The notes beneath the pieces were generated by a model that was not told the origin of the DNA, ran no database searches, and worked only from the letters and a program-made list of their open reading frames with translations. From the NCBI RefSeq assembly GCF_902500215.1, contig NZ_CABVOU010000015.1:124001-188000 (forward strand): a DNA stretch of 64,000 nt, in the 5' to 3' direction. The position numbers and the translations under genes were made by a program. Every line of letters begins with the position of its first letter. Position 1 is the first letter of the stretch. Positions 29,473 to 38,175 of the stretch are shown here, in pieces. Source of the DNA: Halomonas lysinitropha (lineage in GTDB: Bacteria > Pseudomonadota > Gammaproteobacteria > Pseudomonadales > Halomonadaceae).

Positions 29473-30645
29473 TCAGCGTGTCTTCCTGTGTGAGTCGCCT
29501 CCTTCGGACTGGCCGACCATTCCCGTCGAATGCAGCACGGACGCCAGCAGCGGCGTGGCATGCCCCAGTGCCCGTGCCATCTCATGCACCGGCGCAAGGC
29601 GTCTACGCAGCTTTTCCTGATGATGCTGGGCAATATCCTCGAGGCGATGGTCCAGGAAGGGGTTGCTGAAACGCTCCAGGGTCGTCTCGATATAGTCCTC
29701 CACCCGCAGGCCGGGAAGTTCGCGCTCGAGTACCGGCAATACCTCATCGCGCAGCATCGACTCCAGTGGCGCCCGTAGCGAGGGTTCCTGCATGGCCTCG
29801 CGCACATAGCTCAGGCGCGATGTCAGCCCCTGGTCATACCAGCGCTGGACGAGCCAGCTATGGGAGAGGTTCAGGACGTGCAGCTTGCGTTTCTCATAGG
29901 GGGTAAGGTCCTTCACGACCTGCACATCGGGATGATGGCAGGGAAGTTCGAGCCCCGTTGTTTCCCGGATGGCCCAGAGGCCATAGGGTTCGGCGACGGC
30001 TCCCACCGGCTCGATGGTACTCGACACGATGCGATCGACCAGGGTATCGATCCACAGGCACTCCTGGTTCAGCCAGGCGAGAAAGTCCGAATCGGTGTAA
30101 TGGGCATCGGCGTGGTCGTGGACGATCTCCCGAAGGCGCTGGCCGTTTGACGGGATCAGTTCGCAGGGCATCAGCGTGACCCCCCGGCCGTTGCGCACAT
30201 AGCGGGCACGAAGCAGCTTTGTCAGGCGGGCGGGAAAGCTGGCGGGAAGGGCATGTCGCGGGTCGTCATCAGCGGGGATGGCGTAACCGTCCTCTCCGGT
30301 GTTGGAGACCACATGGGTGATCTCCTCGACGAAGCGGCGTTCGATCTCTTCCCAGTCGCTGTCGGCGATCAAGCAGGCGGCGAGGCTATCGACCCATTCT
30401 TCGGTATCGATGGTCCGGCCGTCACGTCTGCCGCGAAAGTGAACCGGGTACTGCAATCGTTCGGCGAGGTCACTGGCCTTGCGTCGTCCCTCCGGGCGCG
30501 AGGAGCCCTGGACGATCACGATTCGCTTGTCACTGCGCCTTGCCGCCAGTGATTCACTGACGAAGTAATCGACATGAGCCAGCAGGAAGCGGCTGGTACC
30601 AAACTGCAAGATCTCGGCGGGTTGGTCAGGCTGCGGTGCGATCAT
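29473..30645 (-). CDS. uxaB: Tagaturonate reductase-like mannitol dehydrogenase family protein
   Basis: A 390-residue polyol/mannitol dehydrogenase family protein. The N-terminal NAD domain begins with LQFGTSRFLLAHVDYFVSES, and the catalytic-domain lysine region reads LTPYEKRKLHVLNLSHSWL. It should interconvert D-tagaturonate and D-altronate, since uxaA lies 11 bases upstream in the same direction and LgoD supplies tagaturonate. It is about 90 residues shorter than E. coli UxaB (483), so specificity is inferred mainly from neighbours; a fructuronate reductase role is the alternative. I start at ATG 30645; further upstream the frame overlaps uxaA. Confidence 0.8.
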   Translation of the reverse strand: MIAPQPDQPAEILQFGTSRFLLAHVDYFVSESLAARRSDKRIVIVQGSSRPEGRRKASDLAERLQYPVHFRGRRDGRTIDTEEWVDSLAACLIADSDWEEIERRFVEEITHVVSNTGEDGYAIPADDDPRHALPASFPARLTKLLRARYVRNGRGVTLMPCELIPSNGQRLREIVHDHADAHYTDSDFLAWLNQECLWIDTLVDRIVSSTIEPVGAVAEPYGLWAIRETTGLELPCHHPDVQVVKDLTPYEKRKLHVLNLSHSWLVQRWYDQGLTSRLSYVREAMQEPSLRAPLESMLRDEVLPVLERELPGLRVEDYIETTLERFSNPFLDHRLEDIAQHHQEKLRRRLAPVHEMARALGHATPLLASVLHSTGMVGQSEGGDSHRKTR

Positions 30646-30656
30646 GAGAAGGTATC

Positions 30657-32297
30657 CTAGAGGGAAACGCCGCGCTTCCAGGGGATGAAATCGTACTGGG
30701 CCAGCCCCACGGCCTTGGCGCGATAGCGTCCCGAGGCGGTGTCGATACACAGCTGCAACAGGCGTTCGGCGAGCTCGTCGATGCTCGCTTCGCCGCGGAT
30801 CACCGGGCCGCTGTCGAAATCGATGACATCCGCCATGCGCCTGGCCATCTCGCTGTTGCTCGAGATCTTGAGTACCGGGACGACGGGATTGCCGGTGGGC
30901 GTCCCCAGCCCGGTGGTGAACATGATCAGGTTGGCCCCGGAGCCGGCCAGGCCGGTGGTGGACTCCACGTCGTTTCCCGGGGTGCAGAGCAGGTTGAGTC
31001 CCTTGCGGGTCTGGGGCTCGGTGTAGTCGAGGACATCGACCACCGGGCTGTCGCCGCCCTTCTTGGCCGCTCCGGCGGACTTCATGGCATCGGTAATCAG
31101 GCCGTCGCGGATGTTGCCCGGCGAGGGATTCATGGAGAAGTCGGCGCCGACCCGGGCGGCATGCGCCTGATAGGCGTTCATCAACGCCAGGAAGCGCTCG
31201 GCCACCCGATCGTCGCGGCAGCGGGCCAGCAGTTCGTGCTCCACGCCGCAGAGCTCGGGAAACTCGCTGAGGATGCCGCTGCCGCCCAGCGCCACCAGGC
31301 GATCGATGACGCCACCCACCACGGGGTTGGCCGATAGCCCCGAGAAGCCGTCGGAGCCGCCGCATTCCACGCCGATGGAGAGCTCTGAGAGCGGAGCGGG
31401 GGTTCGCTCGACACGATTGGCCTCGGCCAGGCCATCGAAGATGGTGGTGAGGGCCTCACGAATAAGCGCCTCCTCGCTGACGCTGGCCTGCTGCTCGAGA
31501 TAGTGCACCGGTCGCAGCCCCTGGGGATCGCGCTCGGCGACGGCACCCTTGAGCATGTCGATCTGCGCCTTCTGGCAGCCCAGACTCAGCACCGTCGCGC
31601 CGGCAACGTTGGGGTGGCAGATGTAGCCGGCGAGCAGCTGGCAGAGGGCGGTGGCATCGTCGTCCGTGCCGCCGCAGCCCAGGGTATGGGTGAGAAAGCG
31701 GACCCCGTCGACATTGGGGAAATAGCGCTCGGTAACGGGCGGCGAGGGCTCGACTCCGGCCGCCCCGTGGAGCAGCTCCCTGGCCAGGCGCTTGTAGTCG
31801 CGATAGGGGTCCTCGCCCAGGGCGTCGGCGACGCTCTGGCGCAGCACCTCGATGTTGCGGTTCTCGCAGAAGACGAGGGGAACCACCAGCCACAGATTGG
31901 CCGTGCCGACCCGGCCGTCGGGACGATGGTAGCCATCGAAGGTGGCGCCCTGGAAGGCGGAAACATCGGGTGCCTGCCAGTCGCCTCGGCGGGCCCGGGG
32001 GGCGGCGGAGGCGGTGCTGTGCTCGATATTCTCGGTGGTGAGGGCCGCGCCCGTCGGGATGGGCTGAGTCGCCCGGCCCACGGTGACGCCGTACATGATG
32101 ACGGTGTCGCCGACCTTCAGGGAGGCCAGGGTGAACTTGTGCTTCTGGCGGATCGGCTCGCAAAGCACGATGCGCTCTCCGTCATCATCTATCTCGTGGC
32201 CCGCGGGCAGGTTGCGTAGGGCGACGCGGACGTTGTCGGCGGCATGGACGCGCAGGCTCTCGAGCTGGCCGACGTCACGGGCGATGGTCTGGTTCAT
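30657..32297 (-). CDS. uxaA: Altronate dehydratase
   Basis: A 546-residue iron-dependent dehydratase turning D-altronate into 2-keto-3-deoxy-D-gluconate. An N-terminal SAF domain (about residues 12-95) is joined to the catalytic UxaA/GarD domain. Landmarks are DGRVGTANLWLVVP, THTLGCGG, LGCQKAQ, ECGGSDGFSGLSANP and FTTGLGTPTGNPVVPVLKI. It is somewhat longer than E. coli UxaA (495). GarD, the galactarate enzyme, shares the fold, but the flanking tagaturonate reductase and galactonate dehydrogenase support UxaA. Only 16 bases separate it from lgoD. Confidence 0.93.
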   Translation of the reverse strand: MNQTIARDVGQLESLRVHAADNVRVALRNLPAGHEIDDDGERIVLCEPIRQKHKFTLASLKVGDTVIMYGVTVGRATQPIPTGAALTTENIEHSTASAAPRARRGDWQAPDVSAFQGATFDGYHRPDGRVGTANLWLVVPLVFCENRNIEVLRQSVADALGEDPYRDYKRLARELLHGAAGVEPSPPVTERYFPNVDGVRFLTHTLGCGGTDDDATALCQLLAGYICHPNVAGATVLSLGCQKAQIDMLKGAVAERDPQGLRPVHYLEQQASVSEEALIREALTTIFDGLAEANRVERTPAPLSELSIGVECGGSDGFSGLSANPVVGGVIDRLVALGGSGILSEFPELCGVEHELLARCRDDRVAERFLALMNAYQAHAARVGADFSMNPSPGNIRDGLITDAMKSAGAAKKGGDSPVVDVLDYTEPQTRKGLNLLCTPGNDVESTTGLAGSGANLIMFTTGLGTPTGNPVVPVLKISSNSEMARRMADVIDFDSGPVIRGEASIDELAERLLQLCIDTASGRYRAKAVGLAQYDFIPWKRGVSL

Positions 32298-32313
32298 GGC
32301 AGGCTCCGGGTCT

Positions 32314-33342
32314 TCAGGCTGACGGGGCGAGGTGGACCATGGCCTTGATCACGCCATGGGAGGGGGCGCACCAGCGCGGCATGGCCTCGGGCACCTCGGC
32401 GAGTTCGGCGCGGTGGGTGATCATCGCGGTTTCCTGCAGCCGGCCGGCCGCCATCAGGCTCGCTACCCGGTCGAAATCCTCGCGGGTGGCATTGCGGCTG
32501 CTGAGCAACGTCATCTCCCGGCGATGGAAGTCCGGGTCGTTGAAGGTGATGTCCGACTTGACGATGCTCACCAGTACATAGCGCCCCCCGTGGCCGACGA
32601 AGTCGAACCCCTTCTGCATGGCGTGGGCATTGCCGCTGGCATCGAAGACCACATCGGCCAAGGCGCCGTCACTGATGCCGGCTAGGAACTCGACCGGATC
32701 TTCCTGTGTGGGGTTGAGGGTCAACTCGATGCCCAGCGTCTCGCGGCAGAAGGCCAGGCGCTGTTCGCTGGGGTCGATCACCACCACCCTGGCGCCGTTC
32801 TCGCGGGCGAACTGCACGACGCCCATGCCGATCGGGCCGGCGCCCACCACCACCGCCAGCGAATCGCTGTCCAGCTCGCTGCGACGCACGGCATGGGCCC
32901 CGATGGCCAGGCACTCCATCAGGGCCAGCTGATCGAGCGACAGACTCGCGGAGGGGATGAGGTGCACGGTCGGGACCGCCAGCAGGTCGCACATGCCGCC
33001 ATCGCGGTGCACGCCGATCACCTGCATCCGCTGGCAGCAGTTGGTCAGGCCCTTGCGGCAGGCGCGGCACTCGCCGCAGTGCAGGTAGGGAATCAGCGAG
33101 GCATTCTGCCCCACCAGTGCCTGGTCCCGGGAATCACCCACCGCCACTATCTCGCCGGCCAGCTCGTGGCCCAGCACCCGGGGATAGCTGAAATAGGGCT
33201 GGTTACCGCCGTAGGCGTGGATATCGGTGCCGCAGATGCCGATGCGCCGGATGCGGAGCAGGGCCTCGCCCGACCCGCAGGTTGGTGTTTCACGGTCCTC
33301 GAGTTCCATCAGTCCCGGACGGGTACAGACGACGCTGCGCAT
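32314..33342 (-). CDS. lgoD: L-galactonate 5-dehydrogenase (zinc alcohol dehydrogenase)
   Basis: A 342-residue zinc-dependent medium-chain dehydrogenase. GICGTDIHAYGGNQPYFSYP and LGHE (catalytic-zinc residues Cys37, His59, Glu60) closely resemble E. coli YjjN/LgoD, which oxidises L-galactonate to D-tagaturonate. The structural-zinc cysteines are in CGECRACRKGLTNCC and the Rossmann loop in VVGAGPIGMG. With the reductase and uxaA it forms a three-step route to 2-keto-3-deoxygluconate. I start at ATG 33342 after GGAGACTCCC. Galactitol or threonine dehydrogenase activity is less likely given the neighbours. Confidence 0.9.
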   Translation of the reverse strand: MRSVVCTRPGLMELEDRETPTCGSGEALLRIRRIGICGTDIHAYGGNQPYFSYPRVLGHELAGEIVAVGDSRDQALVGQNASLIPYLHCGECRACRKGLTNCCQRMQVIGVHRDGGMCDLLAVPTVHLIPSASLSLDQLALMECLAIGAHAVRRSELDSDSLAVVVGAGPIGMGVVQFARENGARVVVIDPSEQRLAFCRETLGIELTLNPTQEDPVEFLAGISDGALADVVFDASGNAHAMQKGFDFVGHGGRYVLVSIVKSDITFNDPDFHRREMTLLSSRNATREDFDRVASLMAAGRLQETAMITHRAELAEVPEAMPRWCAPSHGVIKAMVHLAPSA

Positions 33343-33359
33343 CGGGAGTCTCCTGACGT

Positions 33360-34211
33360 TCACCGGGTTTCGTCGGCGATGACCTGCTGGTGCTGCTCGC
33401 CGAGCCCCTCGATGCCCAGGCGCATGCGCTGACCGGGCCTGAGGTAGACAGGCGGCTTCTGGCCCATTCCCACCCCCGGCGGTGTGCCGGTGGAGATGAC
33501 ATCGCCGGGCTGCAGGCTCATGAAGCGGCTGAGATAGCTGATCAGGACGGGAACCTGATAGACCATGGTTTCTGTACTGCCGTCCTGGTAGCGGTGGCCG
33601 TCTACCTCCAGCCACATGGCCAGCTGGTGGGGGTCGGCGATCTCGTCGGGGGTCACCAGCCAGGGCCCCAGGGGGCCGAAGGTGTCGCAGCCCTTGCCCT
33701 TGTCCCAGGTGCCACTGCGCTCCAGCTGGTATTCACGCTCCGAGACATCGTTGACCACGCAGTAGCCGGCCACGTGGTCCATGGCATCGGCTTCTTCGAT
33801 ATAGCGGCCGCCCTTGCCGATGACCACGCCGAGTTCCACTTCCCAGTCGGTCTTCTGTGAGCCGCGGGGAATGATCACGTCGTCGTTCGGGCCACAGATG
33901 GCGCTGGTCCACTTGTTGAACACCACGGGCTCCGGCGGGACCTGGGCGCCGGTCTCGGCGGCATGGTCGGAATAGTTGAGACCGATGCAGATGAACTTGC
34001 CGACCCGGCCGACACAGGGGCCGAGGCGGGTGTCGGCGGGAACCTCGGGAAGTCGGCTGAACTCCAGGTCTGCCAGGGTCGCCAGCCGTTCCCTGTCCAG
34101 ATGGGGGCCGTCCAGGTCGGGCAGGTGGGCCGAGAGGTCGCGAATCACGCCATCAGGGTCCATCAGGCCGGGTTTCTCGTGGCCGCTCGGGCCGAAGCGT
34201 AGGAATTTCAT
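33360..34211 (-). CDS. 2,4-diketo-3-deoxy-L-fuconate hydrolase (FAH family)
   Basis: A 283-residue fumarylacetoacetate-hydrolase-family enzyme. Landmarks are ICIGLNYSDHAAETGAQVPPEPVVFNKW, the metal glutamates in DWEVELGVVIG, VNDVSEREYQ, KGCDTFGPLGPWL and ISTGTPPGVGMG. Proteins like this are often labelled ureidoglycolate lyase, but in Xanthomonas and Burkholderia-type L-fucose breakdown they split 2,4-diketo-3-deoxy-L-fuconate to pyruvate and L-lactate. The gene just upstream is the matching dehydrogenase, which strongly favours this role. It lies between lgoD and that SDR in one leftward run. Confidence 0.87.
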   Translation of the reverse strand: MKFLRFGPSGHEKPGLMDPDGVIRDLSAHLPDLDGPHLDRERLATLADLEFSRLPEVPADTRLGPCVGRVGKFICIGLNYSDHAAETGAQVPPEPVVFNKWTSAICGPNDDVIIPRGSQKTDWEVELGVVIGKGGRYIEEADAMDHVAGYCVVNDVSEREYQLERSGTWDKGKGCDTFGPLGPWLVTPDEIADPHQLAMWLEVDGHRYQDGSTETMVYQVPVLISYLSRFMSLQPGDVISTGTPPGVGMGQKPPVYLRPGQRMRLGIEGLGEQHQQVIADETR

Positions 34212-34255
34212 GGTGGTTATCCTTATGGTTCAGCGGGACGGTGCGGTAACCGCGT

Positions 34256-35005
34256 TCAGGCCAGCCAGCCACCGTCGATGATCTGGGCGGTACCGGTGGT
34301 GTAGGCGGATTCGTCGGCGGCCAGGTAGGTGGCGAGGGCCGCAATCTCCTCGGGTGTGCCGAGTCTCCCCAGGGGCTGGCGGGCGATGAAGTCGGCATAG
34401 ACGTCGGCCTCGTTGCGACCCTGGCGGCTCGCCTGCTCTCGGATACGCGCTCGCAGTGACGGGGACTCCACGGTGCCCGGGCAGATGGCATTGCAGCGTA
34501 TGCCTCGGTCGATGAAGTCGGCGGCCACCGATTTCGTCAGGCCGATCACCGCGGCCTTGGTGGTGCCATAGGCGAAGCGGTTGGGCACGCCCTTGAGGCT
34601 CGACGCCACCGAGGCCATGTTGATGATGCTGCCGCCGCCATTTTCCAGCATGGCGGGCAGCAGGGCGCGGATCAGTCGATACATGGCGATGACGTTGAGC
34701 GAAAGGGAGAACGCCAGATCATCCTCGTCGCACTCCAGCAGAGAGCCGCTGGCGACATGACCGGCACAGTTGAAGAGGATGTCGAGTGGCGGAATTTCGC
34801 CAGACAGGGCGGCAATGGCCGAGGCATCGAGAACATCGAGTCGCCTCGTCTCGATGCCGCTGACGCTCGCCACTTCATCCAGTTTGTCGGTATCGACATC
34901 GGTGGCAATGACCCGGGCGCCCTCCTCGGCGAAACGCAAGGCGGTCGCCCGACCGATGCCCTGGCCCGCGCCGGTGATGAGTGCCGTCTTGTTGTAAAGT
35001 CGCAT
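34256..35005 (-). CDS. 2-keto-3-deoxy-L-fuconate dehydrogenase (SDR)
   Basis: A 249-residue classical SDR closely resembling the Xanthomonas keto-deoxy-fuconate dehydrogenase and mammalian BDH2. Visible are the cofactor loop TGAGQGIG, the NCAGHVASGSLLECDEDD segment, and the catalytic S-Y-K in MASVASSLKGVPNRFAYGTTKAA, then CNAICPGTVESPSL, which is diagnostic of this group. It oxidises 2-keto-3-deoxy-L-fuconate at C4 for the hydrolase encoded 44 bases downstream. The start is ATG 35005 (MRLYNKTALIT). The dehydratase expected to precede it in the pathway is the FucD gene 15 kb away. Confidence 0.9.
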   Translation of the reverse strand: MRLYNKTALITGAGQGIGRATALRFAEEGARVIATDVDTDKLDEVASVSGIETRRLDVLDASAIAALSGEIPPLDILFNCAGHVASGSLLECDEDDLAFSLSLNVIAMYRLIRALLPAMLENGGGSIINMASVASSLKGVPNRFAYGTTKAAVIGLTKSVAADFIDRGIRCNAICPGTVESPSLRARIREQASRQGRNEADVYADFIARQPLGRLGTPEEIAALATYLAADESAYTTGTAQIIDGGWLA

Positions 35006-35110
35006 TGGCAGTTCCGTGATGTCCGGGTTTCGGCAACCGGCCGTTGCCGAGGCATGGGCCGTCGCTTGTCTTCGAAATAGCATCCGGCAGCATCCATTGT
35101 TGGTCTCATG

Positions 35111-35122
35111 GTATGACAGGAT
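35111..35122. promoter_or_regulatory. GTATGACAGGAT box between SDR and gntR
   Basis: GTATGACAGGAT lies 106 bases before the SDR start and 87 bases before the divergent GntR gene. Its ten bases ATGACAGGAT recur, on the other strand, at 39188-39197. I infer a shared operator, probably for the adjacent GntR regulator. Confidence 0.45.
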
Positions 35123-35185
35123 GCTAGCTTTCAAGCCCTTGGAGTATGGCCCAGATTTTCGGGGCCATCAAACGTCATATTGCGT

Positions 35186-35200
35186 GTATGTGCACCATAC
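35186..35200. promoter_or_regulatory. Inverted repeat GTATG-N5-CATAC at the gntR start
   Basis: A perfect 5-bp inverted repeat with a 5-base spacer (TGCAC), ending 8 bases before the chosen gntR start. Its position suggests autorepression, but I cannot tell whether it is a DNA operator or chance. Confidence 0.35.
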
Positions 35201-35208
35201 TTCAGGAT

Positions 35209-35997
35209 ATGGCGAAATCCTGTCCTGGTGACTCTCCCGTGAATGCCAAGTCCGTCAAGAATCCTCAGCGTCCCAGTGTTGCCGAGTTCCTCGCCGAGGC
35301 CATCTTCTCCGGCGTCTATCGACCGGGAGATTTCGTCCCCCGGGAAATCGATCTTTGCGAACAGTTCACGATCAATCGATCGGCGGTGCGCAGCGATCTG
35401 CGCCGCCTCGTGGACGTCGGGATCATCGAGCGTATCTCGGGCCATGGCTCCAAGGTCAGGGAGTACGAGGAGTGGAACATCCTGGATCCGGTAGTTACCG
35501 ACTGGATAACCCGCTACGCTTCGCCAAATCCCCGGATCCAGCGGGAGATCCTCGCCTTTCGCCTGGATGTCGAGCCCTATGTCGCCATGACGGCCGCCCG
35601 CCGCGCCAAGGCGCGGGACCTCGTGGCCATCGAGGAAGCTTTCGAGGGAATGGGCAAGAATCTCTACGATGCGACCTGCGCCGAGGAGCGTCGACTGCAC
35701 AGCGATTACGACGTCGCCTTCCACGTCGCCATCTTCAAGGCGACCCACAACATCGTCTGGTCCCAGCTGTCGCACATCCTGCGCCCCTCCATCTACCTGC
35801 TGGTGTCCGAATCCAACATCAGCACCACGGATCCCGAGGAGAGCCTCGAACGTCATCGACAAGTGATGGAGCATATCCGTGCCCGCAACCCGCGAGAAGC
35901 CTTCCTGGCCGCCCAGGCTGTGCTCGAGGGAACCGCCAAGGCGCTGGGTATCGAGACCGGCGACAGCCGGTTGGGGAAGGAACTGGAGCTGCTGTGA
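35209..35997 (+). CDS. GntR-family (FadR/FCD subfamily) transcriptional regulator
   Basis: A regulator of 262 residues from ATG 35209 (283 from ATG 35146, 252 from GTG 35239; the true start is uncertain because no strong ribosome site is seen). The winged helix (VAEFLAEAIFSGVYRPGDFVP, INRSAVRSDLRRL) is followed by an FCD domain whose metal ligands fit DVEPYVAMTAAR, SDYDVAFHVAIFKATHN and ERHRQVMEHI. It diverges from the L-fuconate/L-galactonate genes and is likely their repressor. Upstream lie a GTATGACAGGAT box and a palindrome. Confidence 0.88.
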   Translation: MAKSCPGDSPVNAKSVKNPQRPSVAEFLAEAIFSGVYRPGDFVPREIDLCEQFTINRSAVRSDLRRLVDVGIIERISGHGSKVREYEEWNILDPVVTDWITRYASPNPRIQREILAFRLDVEPYVAMTAARRAKARDLVAIEEAFEGMGKNLYDATCAEERRLHSDYDVAFHVAIFKATHNIVWSQLSHILRPSIYLLVSESNISTTDPEESLERHRQVMEHIRARNPREAFLAAQAVLEGTAKALGIETGDSRLGKELELL

Positions 35998-36030
35998 GAG
36001 CTGTTGTAAGCAGGGCCAGGATCGGCAAGG

Positions 36031-36918
36031 CTACAGCGGCAGGCCGTTGCGCCGCCTCAGCTCCCGGATCAGGGCGCTGTGGTCGAGGTCGCCGTCGCCA
36101 TGAGCCACCAGATCCTCGTAGAGCCCGTTGACCAGCGATGACACGGGCAGTTCGAGGGCGAGTTCCGCCGCAAGCGATTCGGCGGTCCGGGTATCCTTGA
36201 GTTGCCATCTGGCAGGGCCGCCGGGGGCGAAGTCGCCCTCGATCATGCGCTGGCCGTGCTGCCTGAGGATGGTCGAATCGGCGAAGCCGCCCAGCAGGGC
36301 CTGACGGACCCGGGCGGGGTCGGCCCCGCCGCGCTCGGCCAGCAGCAAGGCCTCGGCGACGGTGGCGATGGTATTGGCGACGATCATCTGGTTGGCGAGC
36401 TTGGCGAGCTCACCGCACCCCGCCGGGCCCACGTGCACGGGGCTTCCCAGGCACTCGAGCAGCGGTCGGACAGCGTCGAAGGCGGCTTCCTCGCCACCCA
36501 CCATGATCGCCAGGGTGCCCTCGATGGCGCCCCTTTCCCCGCCCGACACCGGGGCATCCAGGTAGCGGATGCCCCTCTCCTCGCAGGCCCGGGCATGCCC
36601 CTGTGCCGTCCCCATGGGGATGGAACTCATGACCACTAGGGTGCTGTCCGGCTTCATCGCGGCGAGTATGCCGGCCTGTCCGAGAATGATCTCGTCGCAC
36701 ACCGGGCCCGAACTCAGCATGACGATGACGATGTCGGCATCATCCACCGCCTCCAGGGGTGTGATCGAGGTCTCCACCCCCTTGTCGGCGAGGGCCCGGC
36801 TCTTGTCCGGCGAACGGTTCCAGGCCCGGACACGATGACCCGCCTCGGCGAGGCGGGCCGCCATGGGGGCTCCCATGATGCCCGTGCCGATAAAACCGAT
36901 ATTCCGGGAAGCGTTCAT
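36031..36918 (-). CDS. NAD(P)-dependent 2-hydroxy-3-oxopropionate reductase-like (GarR family)
   Basis: A 295-residue beta-hydroxyacid dehydrogenase, one residue longer than E. coli GarR (tartronate semialdehyde reductase). The Rossmann loop GFIGTGIMGAPMA is at residues 7-19, the substrate loop is DAPVSGGERGA and the catalytic lysine is in GELAKLANQ. It could reduce tartronate semialdehyde or succinic/glutaric-type semialdehydes. I start at ATG 36918 with AGGAGCC upstream. It begins a leftward set of three dehydrogenases that may act on aldehydes from aldolase cleavage. Confidence 0.88.
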   Translation of the reverse strand: MNASRNIGFIGTGIMGAPMAARLAEAGHRVRAWNRSPDKSRALADKGVETSITPLEAVDDADIVIVMLSSGPVCDEIILGQAGILAAMKPDSTLVVMSSIPMGTAQGHARACEERGIRYLDAPVSGGERGAIEGTLAIMVGGEEAAFDAVRPLLECLGSPVHVGPAGCGELAKLANQMIVANTIATVAEALLLAERGGADPARVRQALLGGFADSTILRQHGQRMIEGDFAPGGPARWQLKDTRTAESLAAELALELPVSSLVNGLYEDLVAHGDGDLDHSALIRELRRRNGLPL

Positions 36919-37033
36919 TGTGGCTCCTTGAAGAGTGGCGAGATCTGTTTCCGGGCTCGAGGCGTTCGTCATGAGAACGTGGAGTGCCGCCAGGCATTGT
37001 CGGCAAGCGATGAGACCCCTGTCCTGCTGCCGG

Positions 37034-38167
37034 TCAGTAGGCTTCACTCAACAGCCGGAAGAAGTCATCCCGGGTAGCGGGTCTTGGATTGGTGGCAGTG
37101 GAGTGGTCCTCGTAGGCCCACTGTGCGGCCTGGTCGAGAAGATCCCGTGGGACGCCCATGTCGCGAAGGCGCACCGGAAGGTCCAGCTTGCGGGTCAGCT
37201 CCTCGAAGGCCTGGGGCACGTCAGCCCCGGCGGGCAGCCCCATCACTTCCCGGAGCCGCGCATACTTGGCTTCGCAATGGCTCTGGTTGAAGCGCAGCAC
37301 CACCGGCAGCAAGAGGGCGTTCAGGGTGCCATGGTGCAGTTCCAGCTCATGGAAGCCGCCGAGTGCATGGGACAGGGAGTGAACGGCACCGAGCCCCTTC
37401 TGGAAGGCCAGGGCGCCCTCGACGGCCGCCATCATCATTTCATGGCGGGCCTGTGCATTCGCCCCGTCCCGGGTAGCGACATGGATGTTCTGGATGGCAC
37501 GCTGCAAGCCATCCAGGGCGATCGCATCGGCAGGAGGGTTGTCCCGTGGACTCAGGTAGGTTTCCACGCAGTGGGCGATGGCATCCATGCCGGTGGCCGC
37601 CGTCAGATAGGGGGGCAGCGACAGGGTCATGTCGGGATCGCAGATGGCCACCGAAGGGATCATGTGCGGAGAGATGAAGCCCAGCTTGCGCTTGTCGCGC
37701 AGGGTGATCAGGGCGCCGCGCCCCACCTCGCTGCCGGTGCCCGCGGTGGTGGGAACGGCCACCAGGGGCACGGTAGCCGCGGTGATTCTCCCGGCCCCGC
37801 CGTCGATCAAGGCATACTGGCGCAGGGGGGCCTCATGTGTCGCCAGCAGGGAGACCCCCTTGGCAAGGTCGATGCTGGACCCGCCGCCCAAGCCGATGAT
37901 CCCGTCACAGCCGTGTGCCCGGAAGACCTCGAGTGCGTGTTCCACCGCCTCTTCCGTGGGATTGGGCGGCGTCTCGTCGAACACGGCGACCCGGGCCGGC
38001 AATCCACTCCTCTCGATGAAGGAATCGACCAGTCCGCTGTCCCTCAAGCCCTTGTCGGTGACAAGCAGCGGGGTCTTGATGCCGAGCAATTCGAGTTCCT
38101 CGGAGAGGCTTTGGATCGTCCCTGGACCGAAACGGATCCTGGTCAGGTAGTTGATGATGCTGGACAT
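37034..38167 (-). CDS. Iron-containing alcohol dehydrogenase
   Basis: A 377-residue group III alcohol dehydrogenase. The nucleotide region is GLGGGSSIDLAKGV, followed by PLVAVPTTAGTGSEV; iron ligands are expected at D-x-x-x-H in the segments after MDAIAHCVETYLS and HSLSHALGGFHELHHG. Relatives include FucO (lactaldehyde reductase) and butanol or maleylacetate reductases. Given L-fuconate and pentonate breakdown nearby, reduction of lactaldehyde or glycolaldehyde is plausible. I start at ATG 38167. It ends 8 bases after the next gene on the same strand. Confidence 0.88.
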   Translation of the reverse strand: MSSIINYLTRIRFGPGTIQSLSEELELLGIKTPLLVTDKGLRDSGLVDSFIERSGLPARVAVFDETPPNPTEEAVEHALEVFRAHGCDGIIGLGGGSSIDLAKGVSLLATHEAPLRQYALIDGGAGRITAATVPLVAVPTTAGTGSEVGRGALITLRDKRKLGFISPHMIPSVAICDPDMTLSLPPYLTAATGMDAIAHCVETYLSPRDNPPADAIALDGLQRAIQNIHVATRDGANAQARHEMMMAAVEGALAFQKGLGAVHSLSHALGGFHELELHHGTLNALLLPVVLRFNQSHCEAKYARLREVMGLPAGADVPQAFEELTRKLDLPVRLRDMGVPRDLLDQAAQWAYEDHSTATNPRPATRDDFFRLLSEAY

Positions 38168-38175
38168 GGTTACTC

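Noticed and set aside
33360..34211. Ureidoglycolate lyase
   Set aside because: No purine or allantoin genes are near, while the keto-deoxy-fuconate dehydrogenase is directly upstream.
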